This document shows positions 1-8,391 of a DNA stretch of 64,000 nucleotides, piece after piece; position 1 is the first letter of the stretch; each line of letters begins with the position of its first letter. Under the pieces are notes generated by a model, which was given only the letters and a program-made list of their open reading frames with translations, made no database searches and was not told the DNA's origin. The DNA comes from Ga0077555 sp963746315. GTDB taxonomy: Bacteria > Pseudomonadota > Alphaproteobacteria > Rhizobiales > Hyphomicrobiaceae. The stretch covers positions 124,001 through 188,000 of the forward strand of contig CAVVAR010000010.1 in NCBI GenBank assembly GCA_963746315.1, read 5' to 3'. The position numbers and the translations under genes were made by a program.

Positions 1-352
1 GAGACGCTGCGCCCTGATCCTTCGCGGCCGTCGACCGCCGCTTGTAGCCGATGTCGGAGTAACGGGATGCCGATGTGCTCTGAGTCGAGCTGAATAGGGC
101 ACAATTCGACGAGCGGCGCACCACACCGCCGCCCCGATAAAACTCCAGCGCGATGCAACGATCGTCCTTGAGGCAGCGTTCCTCGCACTGTTGATAGGTG
201 AGGTTGCGCAGACGTGCGTAGGCGGCACCCTTCAACGTCTGGTTCTCGACTTTCTGGATGAACGTTTGCGCCACGGCGGGCACGGCCAACGCCGACACAG
301 CCAGCGCGATGCCCGCAACTATGGATGCTCGCACAATCGTCCAGCTAGCCAT
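1..352 (-). CDS. Exported PAN/Apple-domain protein, 3' end missing
   Basis: The reading frame starts at an ATG at 352 and runs off the left edge, so only 117 residues are visible. The first 28 residues form a Sec signal peptide: a short basic start, a hydrophobic core rich in V, A, I and L, and a PAVAQ-type cleavage site. The mature part has the cysteine pattern of a PAN/Apple fold (CEERC, then DDRC, a hydrophobic-aromatic stretch, and SSNCALF). PAN domains bind protein or carbohydrate ligands outside the cytoplasm; the ligand here cannot be inferred. The next gene is divergent. The call rests on the signal peptide and cysteine spacing only. Confidence 0.7.
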   Translation of the reverse strand, partial: MASWTIVRASIVAGIALAVSALAVPAVAQTFIQKVENQTLKGAAYARLRNLTYQQCEERCLKDDRCIALEFYRGGGVVRRSSNCALFSSTQSTSASRYSDIGYKRRSTAAKDQGAAS

Positions 353-541
353 GCCCCGCCTCCCCATACCGTCGAATAGGAAATACTCAATTCCTGCTGT
401 GCAACAAGACTGTGGCGTCGAGTTGGCACAGGCTTTTTGTCAGCCGACGGTCTGGCACGCCATCCGCGTCACGCGACACGGCGAAGGCAATGGGATGGCC
501 GGCATCTTGCCCGGCGCCGCAAACACTCGCATTCTCTGCCC

Positions 542-1606
542 ATGAGATCGCCGCCGACAACCGACCGCGCGCCACCCCGCCGCCCACCTCGCCCCGGCAC
601 CCGCCCGAGCCTGAGCCTCGAGGCGCTCGCGGACGGAATCCGCGGCGGCAACCGGGCGGTCCTCGCGCAGGCGATCACTTTGGTCGAGAGCTCGAACGCC
701 ACGCATCAGGAGAAGGCGCGTGCGCTCATCCAGATGCTGCTGCCCGACACCGGCAAAGCGCGTCGCGTCGGGATCACTGGGGTGCCGGGTGTCGGCAAAT
801 CGACCACCATCGACCAGCTCGGCATGAATCTGATCGCGACCGGCCATCGCGTCGCGGTGCTCGCGGTCGATCCGACATCGCGCCGGACGGGCGGCTCGAT
901 CCTCGGCGACAAGACACGCATGCAGCGCCTCTCTCAGGAGCGACGCGCCTTTATCCGCCCCTCGCCGACATCGGGCACGCTCGGCGGAGTCGCACGCCGC
1001 ACGCGCGAGACGATGGCTCTGGTCGAGGCTGCGGGCTTCGACGTGGTCATCGTCGAGACGGTCGGCGTCGGCCAGTCGGAGACGGCGGTCGCGGAGATGG
1101 TCGACTTCTTCCTGGTGCTGTTGCTGGCGGGCGGTGGCGATGACCTGCAGGGGATCAAAAAAGGCATCATCGAGCTTGCCGATATGATCGCCATCAACAA
1201 AGCCGATGGGGCCAACATGGAGCCCGCCACGCGGGCCGCTGCAGATTACAGGGGCGCCCTCAACATCCTCACGCCCGCCTCGCCGAGCTGGCAGCCGCCG
1301 GTGCTCACGATCTCGGGCCGGGACAATCGAGGGCTCGACCAGCTTTGGGAGCGCATCGAGGAGCACGCCCGGATCATGACGGCGTCGGGTGAGCGCGACG
1401 AGCGACGGCGGCGCCAGGCCGTCTCGTGGATGCGCGAGATGCTGACCGACCGGCTGATCGACACGGTGCGCGCGACGCCTGCCCTTAAACAGCGCCTGCC
1501 GGAAATCGAGGCCGAGGTCGCAGCAGGGCGATTGTCACCGAGCGTCGCCGTCGAGGAGATTCTTCAGCGCCTCGCCTTCGTTCCATCGAATGCGGAACGC
1601 CAATGA
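542..1606 (+). CDS. meaB: Methylmalonyl-CoA mutase-associated GTPase MeaB (ArgK family)
   Basis: This is a G3E-family P-loop GTPase of 354 residues, the usual MeaB size. In this family it protects and reloads the adenosylcobalamin-dependent acyl-CoA mutase. Visible motifs are the P-loop GVPGVGKST (about residues 80-88), the AVDPTSRRTGGSILGDKTRM block, RPSPTSGTLGGVARRTRET, the switch VETVGVGQSE, and NKADG for guanine recognition. The C-terminal tail is helical and charged, as in the dimerisation arm. I chose the ATG at 542; upstream in-frame codons read as non-family sequence. Its stop overlaps the next gene's ATG in an ATGA, so the two are probably co-translated. No mutase gene lies in the window. 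A second, more divergent member sits at 16936-17883. Confidence 0.9.
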   Translation: MRSPPTTDRAPPRRPPRPGTRPSLSLEALADGIRGGNRAVLAQAITLVESSNATHQEKARALIQMLLPDTGKARRVGITGVPGVGKSTTIDQLGMNLIATGHRVAVLAVDPTSRRTGGSILGDKTRMQRLSQERRAFIRPSPTSGTLGGVARRTRETMALVEAAGFDVVIVETVGVGQSETAVAEMVDFFLVLLLAGGGDDLQGIKKGIIELADMIAINKADGANMEPATRAAADYRGALNILTPASPSWQPPVLTISGRDNRGLDQLWERIEEHARIMTASGERDERRRRQAVSWMREMLTDRLIDTVRATPALKQRLPEIEAEVAAGRLSPSVAVEEILQRLAFVPSNAERQ

Positions 1607-2418
1607 GGCACCACCACCGAAACGCCAACCGCGAAACCAGAATGCCCATGTCGACGCCCCAGGATCGCCCCACCATCCTCATCACCGGCTTCGGCCCCTT
1701 CCCCACGGTCGGCGCCAACGCCACCTCGATCCTGGTGCCGCGGATCGCGGACGCAGCGCGGCGTGGCGTGCCGGGCGTCACCGTCTCCGCTCATGTCCTG
1801 CCCACGGAGTGGGAGATGAGCCTGGTTCTCCTCGAGGAGCTGACGCGGGCGCTGAGGCCGACGCTCGCGCTCCATTTCGGGGTCTCGGGCCGGGCAACAG
1901 GGTTCGAGATCGAGACGCGCGGCCGCAACCGCTGCTCGCTGAGCGAGGACGCTGCCGGGCGGCTGCCGCTCTGCGAGCGCGTGTCGCCGAAGGGGCCCGA
2001 GTTCCTTACCGCAACCCTCCCGGCGGCGCACATCGTGTCGCGCCTCCGGCGCCGGGGGCTGCCCGCCCGGATCTCTCGCGATGCGGGCGGCTATCTGTGC
2101 AACGCCCTGCTCTATCGGTCACTGGAGATCGCGCAAGCCTACGGCACGCCCGGGCGCAGCGGTTTCGTCCACCTCCCGGCCAATCTGGTCAACGAGCGCC
2201 GGCCGATGCTCGAGCCCCGAACCGGGACGCGGCTGTCATGGGACGACGTCATCGACGGCAGCATCGAGATCATGGCCGCGGCGCTCGGGCGTCCGGCGCG
2301 CGTCAATGCCGCTGGTCGGACGGGTGCCGGGCGCGCCGGCACGAGCGTAAACTTCCGGTCAACCACGATCGTCGGAGGCCACCGCCAATCGAAAGGGCTG
2401 GCATTGCTCGAAACGTGA
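1603..2418 (+). CDS. pcp: Pyroglutamyl-peptidase I (peptidase family C15)
   Basis: This cytoplasmic cysteine peptidase removes N-terminal pyroglutamate from peptides. The N-terminal family signature ITGFGPFPTVGANATS is present. The catalytic triad can be placed: Glu in GFEIETRGRNR (about 102-104), Cys166 in GGYLCNALLYRS, and His190 in SGFVHLP. At 271 residues it is longer than the usual 200-220 because of an N-terminal lead of about 20 residues and a C-terminal tail. The ATG at 1603 overlaps the meaB stop (ATGA), which favours coupling; ATGs at 1642 and 1648 are equally good on homology, since conservation begins after them. The link to meaB looks positional rather than metabolic. Confidence 0.88.
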   Translation: MRHHHRNANRETRMPMSTPQDRPTILITGFGPFPTVGANATSILVPRIADAARRGVPGVTVSAHVLPTEWEMSLVLLEELTRALRPTLALHFGVSGRATGFEIETRGRNRCSLSEDAAGRLPLCERVSPKGPEFLTATLPAAHIVSRLRRRGLPARISRDAGGYLCNALLYRSLEIAQAYGTPGRSGFVHLPANLVNERRPMLEPRTGTRLSWDDVIDGSIEIMAAALGRPARVNAAGRTGAGRAGTSVNFRSTTIVGGHRQSKGLALLET

Positions 2419-2452
2419 AAAATTTACGGCTTGCGTTCATTGATTGACGCCG

Positions 2453-3730
2453 ATGTCGGTGAGCGAGCAGGCGAAGATGGTGCTATCTGCAATACTGCGG
2501 CGACTTTGCAGAGACGAGCGCGGATCGATCGCGATCATGTTCGCGGCCTCGATCATCGTCTTGATGATGACGATCGGTCTCGCGATCGACGGTGCCCGCG
2601 CCTACAATGTGTCGACGCGCATCAGCGCGGCCCTCGATGCCGCAGCGCTCGCGGCCGCCAAGATGCTGGACGACGACAGCTTCGACGACGCGGACATAAC
2701 CGACCGCGCGCAACGCTTCTTTGCCGCTCAGTTGCAGACCATACCCATCACCGGCGTGAGCCTGGGCTCACCGGCCGTCGCCATCGATCGTGCTGCGGGG
2801 AACGTGGACGTCGCCGTCGACGTAGCGGTGTCCACGACGCTCGGGCAGCTCGCCGGCATCACGGAATTCCGATTCCCGCGCTCGGCGCGCGTCACCTACA
2901 AGCAACGCTTCATCGAGCTCGCCATGGTGCTCGATATCACCGGCTCGATGTGCCAGCCGTGCAGCAAGATCGACGGGCTGAAGGCTGCGGCACGCGAAGC
3001 CGTCGCGAACCTGATCAATCCGTCGGTGCCACACGGCTACACGCGCGTTGCGTTGCTTCCCTATAGCGCCTCGGTGAACGCGGGCGCCTACGCCGCCTCG
3101 GTATCGGGTGGCGCCAGCACGGACGGGTGCGTCGTCGAGCGCAACGGTGCTCACACCGACGACGACCACGAGGCAACGGGCAGCCACGAGCTCGGCGTAT
3201 CGAACAACACCAACAACCCCAAGTACTCCTGCCCTGGCTCGACCATACTGCCGCTGTCTGCGGATCGCGCCACGCTCGAGTCGAGAATTGATGCCCTGAC
3301 GACAAACGGTTGGACCGCCGGCCACATCGGCCTCGCCTGGGGCTGGTATGCCCTGAGCGAACGGTGGAAAACCTTCTGGCCGACCGACAGCCGGCCAAGG
3401 GACGCCGATCCCAACGTCGTCAAGGTCGTGCTGCTGATGACCGACGGGGAGTTCAACACCAGCTATCTGCCGGGCGGCGGGTTCAACTCGACCGACGTCA
3501 ACCAGCAGAACAGCTCGGCGAATCAGGCAAAGCGGCTGTGCACGAACATGAAGTCGGAGAACGTCATCGTCTACTCCGTGGCCTTCCAGGCGCCGCCAGC
3601 CGCGGAGACGCTGCTGAGAGACTGCGCGACGTCATCGAGCCACTATTTCCCGGCCTCGTCGAACGCCGAGTTGTTCGCGGCCTTCAGAACCATCTCCGAG
3701 CGGCTCGCCGCACTGCGTCTGTCGAAATAA
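2453..3730 (+). CDS. TadG-like pilus-assembly protein with von Willebrand A domain
   Basis: The protein has about 425 residues. An N-terminal RGSIAIMFAAS motif and one membrane helix (about residues 20-45) match the TadE/TadG pseudopilin-like start. A region predicted outside the membrane carries a VWA fold: a MIDAS-like DITGSM, a second acidic loop MTDGEFNT, and cysteine-containing inserts. TadG proteins belong to Flp/Tad pilus systems, but no other tad gene is nearby, so it is probably one of the stand-alone copies common in Hyphomicrobiales. I prefer the ATG at 2453 to the TTG at 2444; an ATG at 2477 is also possible. No strong ribosome site is visible. It converges on the WD40 gene with only 36 bases between them. 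Confidence 0.78.
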   Translation: MSVSEQAKMVLSAILRRLCRDERGSIAIMFAASIIVLMMTIGLAIDGARAYNVSTRISAALDAAALAAAKMLDDDSFDDADITDRAQRFFAAQLQTIPITGVSLGSPAVAIDRAAGNVDVAVDVAVSTTLGQLAGITEFRFPRSARVTYKQRFIELAMVLDITGSMCQPCSKIDGLKAAAREAVANLINPSVPHGYTRVALLPYSASVNAGAYAASVSGGASTDGCVVERNGAHTDDDHEATGSHELGVSNNTNNPKYSCPGSTILPLSADRATLESRIDALTTNGWTAGHIGLAWGWYALSERWKTFWPTDSRPRDADPNVVKVVLLMTDGEFNTSYLPGGGFNSTDVNQQNSSANQAKRLCTNMKSENVIVYSVAFQAPPAAETLLRDCATSSSHYFPASSNAELFAAFRTISERLAALRLSK

Positions 3731-3766
3731 GGCCCGCGGAGGGCGAGCCCGCGTGCTGCCGCTTCA

Positions 3767-5821
3767 TCAGAACGCCGGAACGCGTACCGTCGGGCTAGAG
3801 CCACCACCGGACGGTGAGCGACGCTCGGTTGCGCGACGCGGGGGCGCGCGGCGACGCTCGACCGGCGAAGCCCGCCTGACGCGTTGCGGTCGCGGCTCGG
3901 CCTTTTCCTCCCGACGCGGCGGTTGAATTCGCGGCTTCGGCAGGATTACCGCCGCCGGTTGGGCTATGGGCTCGCGGGCGGTAGGTGGCGCGATGACGAG
4001 GCTCGCGGGCAACATCCATTGGCGCGCGATGCCGTCCTCGCCCGTTGCAAGGACACTGGCACCATCAGACGCGAACACAGCGGCACGCAACGGCCGGGCG
4101 GAGCCGGCGAAGGTCGCCACGCGCTCGGCGTCGCTCACGCGCCAGACATCGACGGTCCCGTCCGCCCCCGCCCCCGCGACCAGCGCACCGGTCGCCGAGA
4201 ACGCCAGAGCACGCACGGCGCCGCCGGACGGCGCCAACCGGCCGATCTCCTTGGCCGTCCCAACATTCCACAGGCGGACGGTGCCGTCCGCACCGGCGCT
4301 GACGATCGTCTCGGTGCCCGGCGCGACGGCGATTGCGAGGACGGTGTCCGTGTGCCCGACGAGTCGAGCCGCCTCGCGCGTGGCGCTGCCGTCGGACGGG
4401 ATCCAGCCTTCGATGACGTGACCGTCGCGGCCCCCGCCGAGGCCCGCGAAAACCACCCGGCCGTCGCCCGAGAATGCGGCTGCCGTCACGGCCGGGACGC
4501 CGGACTTGGCGCCCGACATCAGAATGTTTCCGGCCTCCGGTTCGATGATTGTCCATGTCCCCGAGGCATACAGGACCATGGCGCGGTTCACGGCCCGGTA
4601 GCGGACTGCGACGACGGGCGAACCAGCCCCGGCAATCGTGTGAAGCAGCGCGCCGTTGCTGGCGTCCCACACGCGCAGGTCACCCTGCTGCGCGCCGCTG
4701 ACGATGCGGCGCTCGTCGGGTGAAACGGACACGGCGGTCACCGCCGAGCCATGCTGGTCGGCAAACTGTGCCAGCTGATTGGTCTCGGTGTTCCAGAGGC
4801 GGAGCCGGCCGTCCGCGCCGCCGGCGAGCACCAGACCGTTCACAATGGCGAGTTGCCGTGCAGACTGTCCCGACGAGTCCGCGAGAACGATCTGACGGGC
4901 GGGAGCGTCACGCGGTGGGGAGGCGGGGCTCCCGCTGGCTTCGACTTTGGCGGCCTCTCTGGCGCGTTGAGCCTCGCTAGCCTCCCTGGCGCGGCGGGCT
5001 TCCTCGGCGGCCAAGGCCGCGGCGGCACTCGCGACGCGCTGACGGGCCTCTTCGGCCTGACGGGCGGCTGCCTCCCGCTGCTGGGCCAGCTCCGCTTGAC
5101 GGGCGGCCTCGCGCTGACGGGCCTCTTCGGCGGCCTGTCGCGCAGCTGCCTCCTGCTGCTGGCGCTCCAGCTCCGCTTGACGGGCGGCCTCGCGCTGCCG
5201 GGCCTCCTCGGCCTGACGGGCGGCTGCCTCCCGCTGCTGGGCCAGCTCCGCTTGACGGGCGACCTCGCGCTGACGGGCCTCTTCGGCCTGACGGGCGGCT
5301 GCCTCCTGCTGCTGACGGGCCAGCTCCGCTTGACGGGCGGCCTCGCGCTGACGGGCCTCCTCGGCGGCCTGTCGCGCGGCTGCCTCCTGCTGCTGACGGG
5401 CCAGCTCCGCTTGACGGGCGACCTCGCGCTGACGGGCCTCTTCGGCCTGACGGGCGGCTGCCTCCTGCTGCTGACGGGCCAGCTCCGCTTGACGGGCCAG
5501 CTCCGCTTGACGGGCGGCCTCGCGCTGACGGGCCTCCTCGGCGGCCTGTCGCGCGGCTGCCTCCTGCTGCTGACGGGCCAGCTCCGCTTGACGGGCGGCC
5601 TCGCGCTGACGGGCCTCCTCGGCGGCCTGTCGCGCGGCTGCCTCCTGCTGCTGACGGGCCAGCTCCGCTTGACGGGCGGTCTCGCGCTGACGGGCCTCCT
5701 CGGCGGCCTGTCGCGCAGCTGCATCGAGGCGGGCTGCATCCGTCGCCGCGCGATCGACGGGCTTGGCGGGTACGGTCACTGGCACCGCCGCCAACTCCGA
5801 TAAGGGCGACCGCGGGGGCAC
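3767..5821 (-). CDS. Coiled-coil/WD40 C-terminal half of a receptor kinase, in a shifted frame
   Basis: This frame encodes a short proline-rich linker, then about eight and a half copies of a 26-27-residue charged helix (AARQAAEEARQREAARQAEL and variants), then a propeller-like region. At least five WD40-type repeats are readable, ending for example in RLRLWNTET, DLRVWDAS, TVRLWNVG and TVDVWRVS. A basic proline/arginine tail follows. There is no credible start: the first possible codon is a GTG at 5821 with no ribosome site. It lies one base out of frame with the kinase gene just upstream, across a run of five C (5 G on the + strand, 5814-5818). Deleting one C fuses the two into a protein of about 1,110 residues: kinase, membrane helix, coiled coil, WD40. 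I infer this is one gene split by an indel. Confidence 0.75.
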   Translation of the reverse strand: MPPRSPLSELAAVPVTVPAKPVDRAATDAARLDAAARQAAEEARQRETARQAELARQQQEAAARQAAEEARQREAARQAELARQQQEAAARQAAEEARQREAARQAELARQAELARQQQEAAARQAEEARQREVARQAELARQQQEAAARQAAEEARQREAARQAELARQQQEAAARQAEEARQREVARQAELAQQREAAARQAEEARQREAARQAELERQQQEAAARQAAEEARQREAARQAELAQQREAAARQAEEARQRVASAAAALAAEEARRAREASEAQRAREAAKVEASGSPASPPRDAPARQIVLADSSGQSARQLAIVNGLVLAGGADGRLRLWNTETNQLAQFADQHGSAVTAVSVSPDERRIVSGAQQGDLRVWDASNGALLHTIAGAGSPVVAVRYRAVNRAMVLYASGTWTIIEPEAGNILMSGAKSGVPAVTAAAFSGDGRVVFAGLGGGRDGHVIEGWIPSDGSATREAARLVGHTDTVLAIAVAPGTETIVSAGADGTVRLWNVGTAKEIGRLAPSGGAVRALAFSATGALVAGAGADGTVDVWRVSDAERVATFAGSARPLRAAVFASDGASVLATGEDGIARQWMLPASLVIAPPTAREPIAQPAAVILPKPRIQPPRREEKAEPRPQRVRRASPVERRRAPPRRATERRSPSGGGSSPTVRVPAF

Positions 5822-7115
5822 GACATTCGAACTCGAGGGCGAACAGCATACTGGCGCCGATCAGCATCGCACCGACACCGAGCACGGCTGCGCCGCGAGG
5901 ACTGAGAGCGAGGTCGCCTGCGCGAGTGGCGAAGGACCGCGATGCCACCCCGCCAGTCGCACCAGATGGTGGGGAGACGACCACAGCATCCGAATCCGAG
6001 GCCAGACGAGGCGGAGACGACTGGCCACGCGGAGACGACTGGCCACGTGGAGTCGACTGGTCACGTGGAAAGGACTGGTCACGTGGAGAGGACTGGGCAC
6101 CCGGAAGGGATCTCGGCCCGGAGCGCGCGGCATTGGCACTGGCGCCCGACCGCGGCGACGAGATCGGGATGCGGATGCCGCCCGGACCGGTTCCGCTCTC
6201 GAGAAAGCCGTCGCCGCCTTCGGGATACCAGCCCGGCTCGGCGCCTTGAAAGAGCATCTCGCGCCACTCGGGTACCGATTGAGGCCGATTACGAGGGTGC
6301 AGCCGCATCGCCGCGTCGATCGCCGCCAGGAATTCGGGGCGGTAGCCGCCGCGCGCGCCTTCCAAGGCGGGCATCATCCCGTCCTCCAGCATGCGGGCGG
6401 TGGCCTCGGTCGGCACTTTGCCCGTCACGGCGAGGTAGAGCGTGGCGCCGAGCGAGTAGATGTCGGTCCAGGGGCCCTGGGAGCGCACGTCGCTGGAATA
6501 CTGCTCTTGCGGAGAGTAGCCCTGCTTGACGACGCCGGTCAGGGTCCCGCTCATGTGCGACACGACCCTTCGCGAGGCCCCGAAATCCAACAGAACGGGC
6601 GTGCCGTCGACGCGGACGATGATGTTGTCGGGGGCGATGTCGCGATGGAGGAAGTCGGCGCGATGCATCAACTCGATAGCATCGAGCAGAGGCCACAACA
6701 GGCGATCGAGCTCGGCTTGGCGGGGCGCACGGTCGAGACCTTGAAGCCATGCCTTGAGGCTGGGGCCGCTCTCGAAGCGCATCACCATATAGGCGGTGCC
6801 GTGCGTCTCGAAGACGCTGATCACACGGACGATCGCAGGATGGTCGAACTGGGCGAGCGTGCGCGCCTCGCGAAGGAAGCTTGAGCGAAGACGGTCGAAC
6901 AGCTGACGATCGTTGTCGGTGCGTGGGCGGACGCTGAGCGTGCTGTCACGCATGCCGAACTGGGCGGGGTAGTACTCCTTGACGGCGACGGGAGAGGCGA
7001 GGCCGAGGTCGAATGCCTGATAGGTTATGCCGAAGCCACCCGCACCGATCACCCGATCGATGCGGTACTTCCGGTCGAGCACCGTGTCCGTTTTCAGAAC
7101 CTCGCGGTAGTCCAT
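4977..7115 (-). CDS. Ser/Thr protein kinase with membrane helix; frameshifted near residue 432
   Basis: Residues 1-300 are a Hanks-type kinase: glycine loop GAGGFG (24-29), catalytic lysine in VAVKEYYP (K46), HRD in HRDIAPDN (157-159), DFG (177-179), and the activation loop with QGYSPQEQY. A low-complexity linker with PRDQS/PRGQS repeats follows, then one membrane helix at about 402-422 (GVGAMLIGASMLFALEF). After about residue 432 this frame becomes an arginine-serine-glycine shadow of the 81-base repeat and is probably not protein in the intact gene. The true continuation is the coiled-coil/WD40 frame at 3767-5821. The start ATG at 7115 is followed at once by the conserved LDRKYRIDRVIGAGG. 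Such membrane kinases sense signals and phosphorylate unknown cytoplasmic targets. Confidence 0.85.
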   Translation of the reverse strand: MDYREVLKTDTVLDRKYRIDRVIGAGGFGITYQAFDLGLASPVAVKEYYPAQFGMRDSTLSVRPRTDNDRQLFDRLRSSFLREARTLAQFDHPAIVRVISVFETHGTAYMVMRFESGPSLKAWLQGLDRAPRQAELDRLLWPLLDAIELMHRADFLHRDIAPDNIIVRVDGTPVLLDFGASRRVVSHMSGTLTGVVKQGYSPQEQYSSDVRSQGPWTDIYSLGATLYLAVTGKVPTEATARMLEDGMMPALEGARGGYRPEFLAAIDAAMRLHPRNRPQSVPEWREMLFQGAEPGWYPEGGDGFLESGTGPGGIRIPISSPRSGASANAARSGPRSLPGAQSSPRDQSFPRDQSTPRGQSSPRGQSSPPRLASDSDAVVVSPPSGATGGVASRSFATRAGDLALSPRGAAVLGVGAMLIGASMLFALEFECRAPAVALIGVGGGASDRTRQARRSRGDGCSPPRCSCATGRRGGPSARDRPSSGAGPSAAGGSRATGRRGGPSARGRPSSGAGPSAAGGSRATGRRGGPSARGRPSSGAGPSSGAGPSAAGGSRPSGRRGPSARGRPSSGAGPSAAGGSRATGRRGGPSARGRPSSGAGPSAAGGSRPSGRRGPSARGRPSSGAGPAAGGSRPSGRGGPAARGRPSSGAGAPAAGGSCATGRRRGPSARGRPSSGAGPAAGGSRPSGRRGPSARRECRRGLGRRGSPPRQGG
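5034..5728 (-). repeat. 78/81-base tandem repeat encoding a coiled coil
   Basis: About eight and a half imperfect units of 78 or 81 bases lie inside the kinase/WD40 gene. Each gives a 26- or 27-residue unit rich in Ala, Arg, Gln and Glu; one unit carries an extra six-residue RQAELA. The 3-base length variation is the presence or absence of one Ala codon, so the frame is kept inside the array. The array has almost no stop codons in several other frames on both strands, which creates long spurious reading frames. Confidence 0.9.
6013..6102 (-). repeat. Five-unit 18-base tandem repeat in kinase linker
   Basis: Five consecutive 18-base units (6013-6030, 6031-6048, 6049-6066, 6067-6084, 6085-6102) share the pattern ggag-cgactgg-cacgt. 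On the coding strand they give a six-residue repeat PRDQS/PRGQS between the kinase domain and the membrane helix. Likely a flexible spacer that can vary in copy number. Confidence 0.85.
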
Positions 7116-7519
7116 GCCTTCGTGCTCTTCGATGCAAAACCTGGGACGATGCCCCGGCGTGCCGCGGCTAACACTACAATAGCCGATCTCGAGGCGTGAT
7201 GCGAGATATTTCGAACCGATTTGGCTCGTATTTAGCCGGTCTCACTACGACGTGATCGGAACTCTGCGGTCGGACGATTGCCCATTCGAAACGTAGTCTA
7301 ACGGATTTACCCATTTCCGGCGATGAGAGACACCCAACGTCGTTGCCATTGGGCAGCGCGCCGCCTCTCCTTGCGAGAGATCAAGGGCGCCCGTCGCATG
7401 AAATGCGATCTGGCAGAAGGTGCCGGGCGGGCTCGGGTTGTGGATACCCGCTTCTCTCGCGCTCAATGGTGCCTTGGCCTGCAACGAGCTAGGGACGGCA
7501 CGAACGAGGAGAAACGCCA
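7116..7519. other. 404-base divergent intergenic region
   Basis: This lies between the kinase (leftward) and the universal stress protein gene (rightward) and should hold promoters for both. It is less GC-rich than its surroundings near 7180-7320. The only element I can name is a FixK/FNR-like box at 7371-7384. I see no small gene or RNA family. Confidence 0.5.
7371..7384 (+). promoter_or_regulatory. FixK/FNR-like box upstream of the stress protein gene
   Basis: The 14-mer TTGCGAGAGATCAA fits the CRP/FNR-family pattern TTGAT-N4-ATCAA with a perfect right half and two mismatches in the left. It ends 135 bases before the stress-protein ATG. It is the weakest of four such boxes in the window. 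Confidence 0.4.
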
Positions 7520-8356
7520 ATGTCCTACAAGACTATTCTGGTGCACCTCAACGACGAGCGTCGGGTCGCCGGCCTGATCGATGCCGCAATGTCGCTCGGT
7601 GAGCGTTACGAGGCCCACGTTATCGCGCTCTATGTCATGCCGCCGATGCCGAGCTACGGACAGACCGCATTCGGCGCAAGCTACATCCAGGCCGGCCTGA
7701 AGACCTTTCGGGACGAGGCTGACCGGGTGCACAAGGCCTTCGAGGAGGCGAGCCGCGGGCGGCCCATCGTTCCCGAATGGCGCCTCGTCGAGCCGGGCGA
7801 CCGCAGCGTTGCAGACTGCATCGTCGAGCATGGGCGCTGCTCGGATCTGATCATCATCGGCCAGCGCGACCGCGACTTCGACTTGTCCGCCGTGCTCGAT
7901 GTGCCCGAGCGCATCGTCATGGAGAGCGGCAGGCCCGTTCTACTGATTCCGAGTGCCGGCCGTTTCGCGAAGATCGGCGAGCGGGTGACGATTGCCTGGA
8001 ATGCGCGGCGCGAGGCGGCGCGAGCCGTCTTCGATGCCTTGCCACTGCTCAGACAGGCGGGTCGTGTACGCATCGTCTCGGTGAACCCGAAAGACGAGCG
8101 CCGGCTCACCGGGGATCTGCCGGGTGCCGAGATCGCCGCGACGCTCGCACGCCACGGCGTGAAGTGCGAGGCGGCGACCGCGGTATCGGGCGAGATCAGC
8201 ATCGGCGACGTGATCCTGTCGGGCCTTACCGACGATGCGGCCGATCTCCTCGTCATGGGCGCCTGGGGTCACTCGCGCATGCGGGAGCTCGTATTCGGCG
8301 GCGCGACCCGTCACATCCTCGAGCACATGACCGTGCCCGTTCTGATGTCGCACTGA
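7520..8356 (+). CDS. Universal stress protein, tandem UspA domains
   Basis: Two UspA-like domains are joined in 278 residues. The N-terminal one starts with KTILVHLNDE; it lacks a clear ATP loop. The C-terminal one ends in MGAWGHSRMRELVFGGATRH, which fits the G-x2-G-x9-G-S/T nucleotide-binding motif, followed by the usual VPVLMSH end. Such proteins support survival under starvation, hypoxia or respiratory stress. The start is supported by AGGAGAAACGCCA just before the ATG. In rhizobia and relatives usp genes are often under FixK/FNR control, which agrees with the box at 7371. It stands alone and converges on the permease gene. Confidence 0.88.
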   Translation: MSYKTILVHLNDERRVAGLIDAAMSLGERYEAHVIALYVMPPMPSYGQTAFGASYIQAGLKTFRDEADRVHKAFEEASRGRPIVPEWRLVEPGDRSVADCIVEHGRCSDLIIIGQRDRDFDLSAVLDVPERIVMESGRPVLLIPSAGRFAKIGERVTIAWNARREAARAVFDALPLLRQAGRVRIVSVNPKDERRLTGDLPGAEIAATLARHGVKCEAATAVSGEISIGDVILSGLTDDAADLLVMGAWGHSRMRELVFGGATRHILEHMTVPVLMSH

Positions 8357-8391
8357 GCACGCAACGCGCGGGTGTCTTCGGCTTCACGCGC

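Noticed and set aside
412..1366. Long overlapping frames on both strands across meaB
   Set aside because: They are GC-rich shadow frames full of Arg, Pro and Ala with no family motifs; the MeaB frame explains the region.
5034..5728. Regular repeats reminiscent of a CRISPR array
   Set aside because: Units are contiguous and code for a coiled coil; there are no unique spacers and no cas genes.
4751..5803. A long plus-strand reading frame of LTGGLALTGLLGG-like repeats, which looks like a membrane protein
   Set aside because: It is the reverse complement of the 78/81-base coiled-coil repeat. It has no start signal, and its hydrophobicity is a by-product of the repeat's codons.
5821..5821. GTG at 5821 as the real start of a separate WD40 gene
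   Set aside because: No ribosome site, no signal or anchor, and a one-base change in the adjacent C run fuses it to the kinase.
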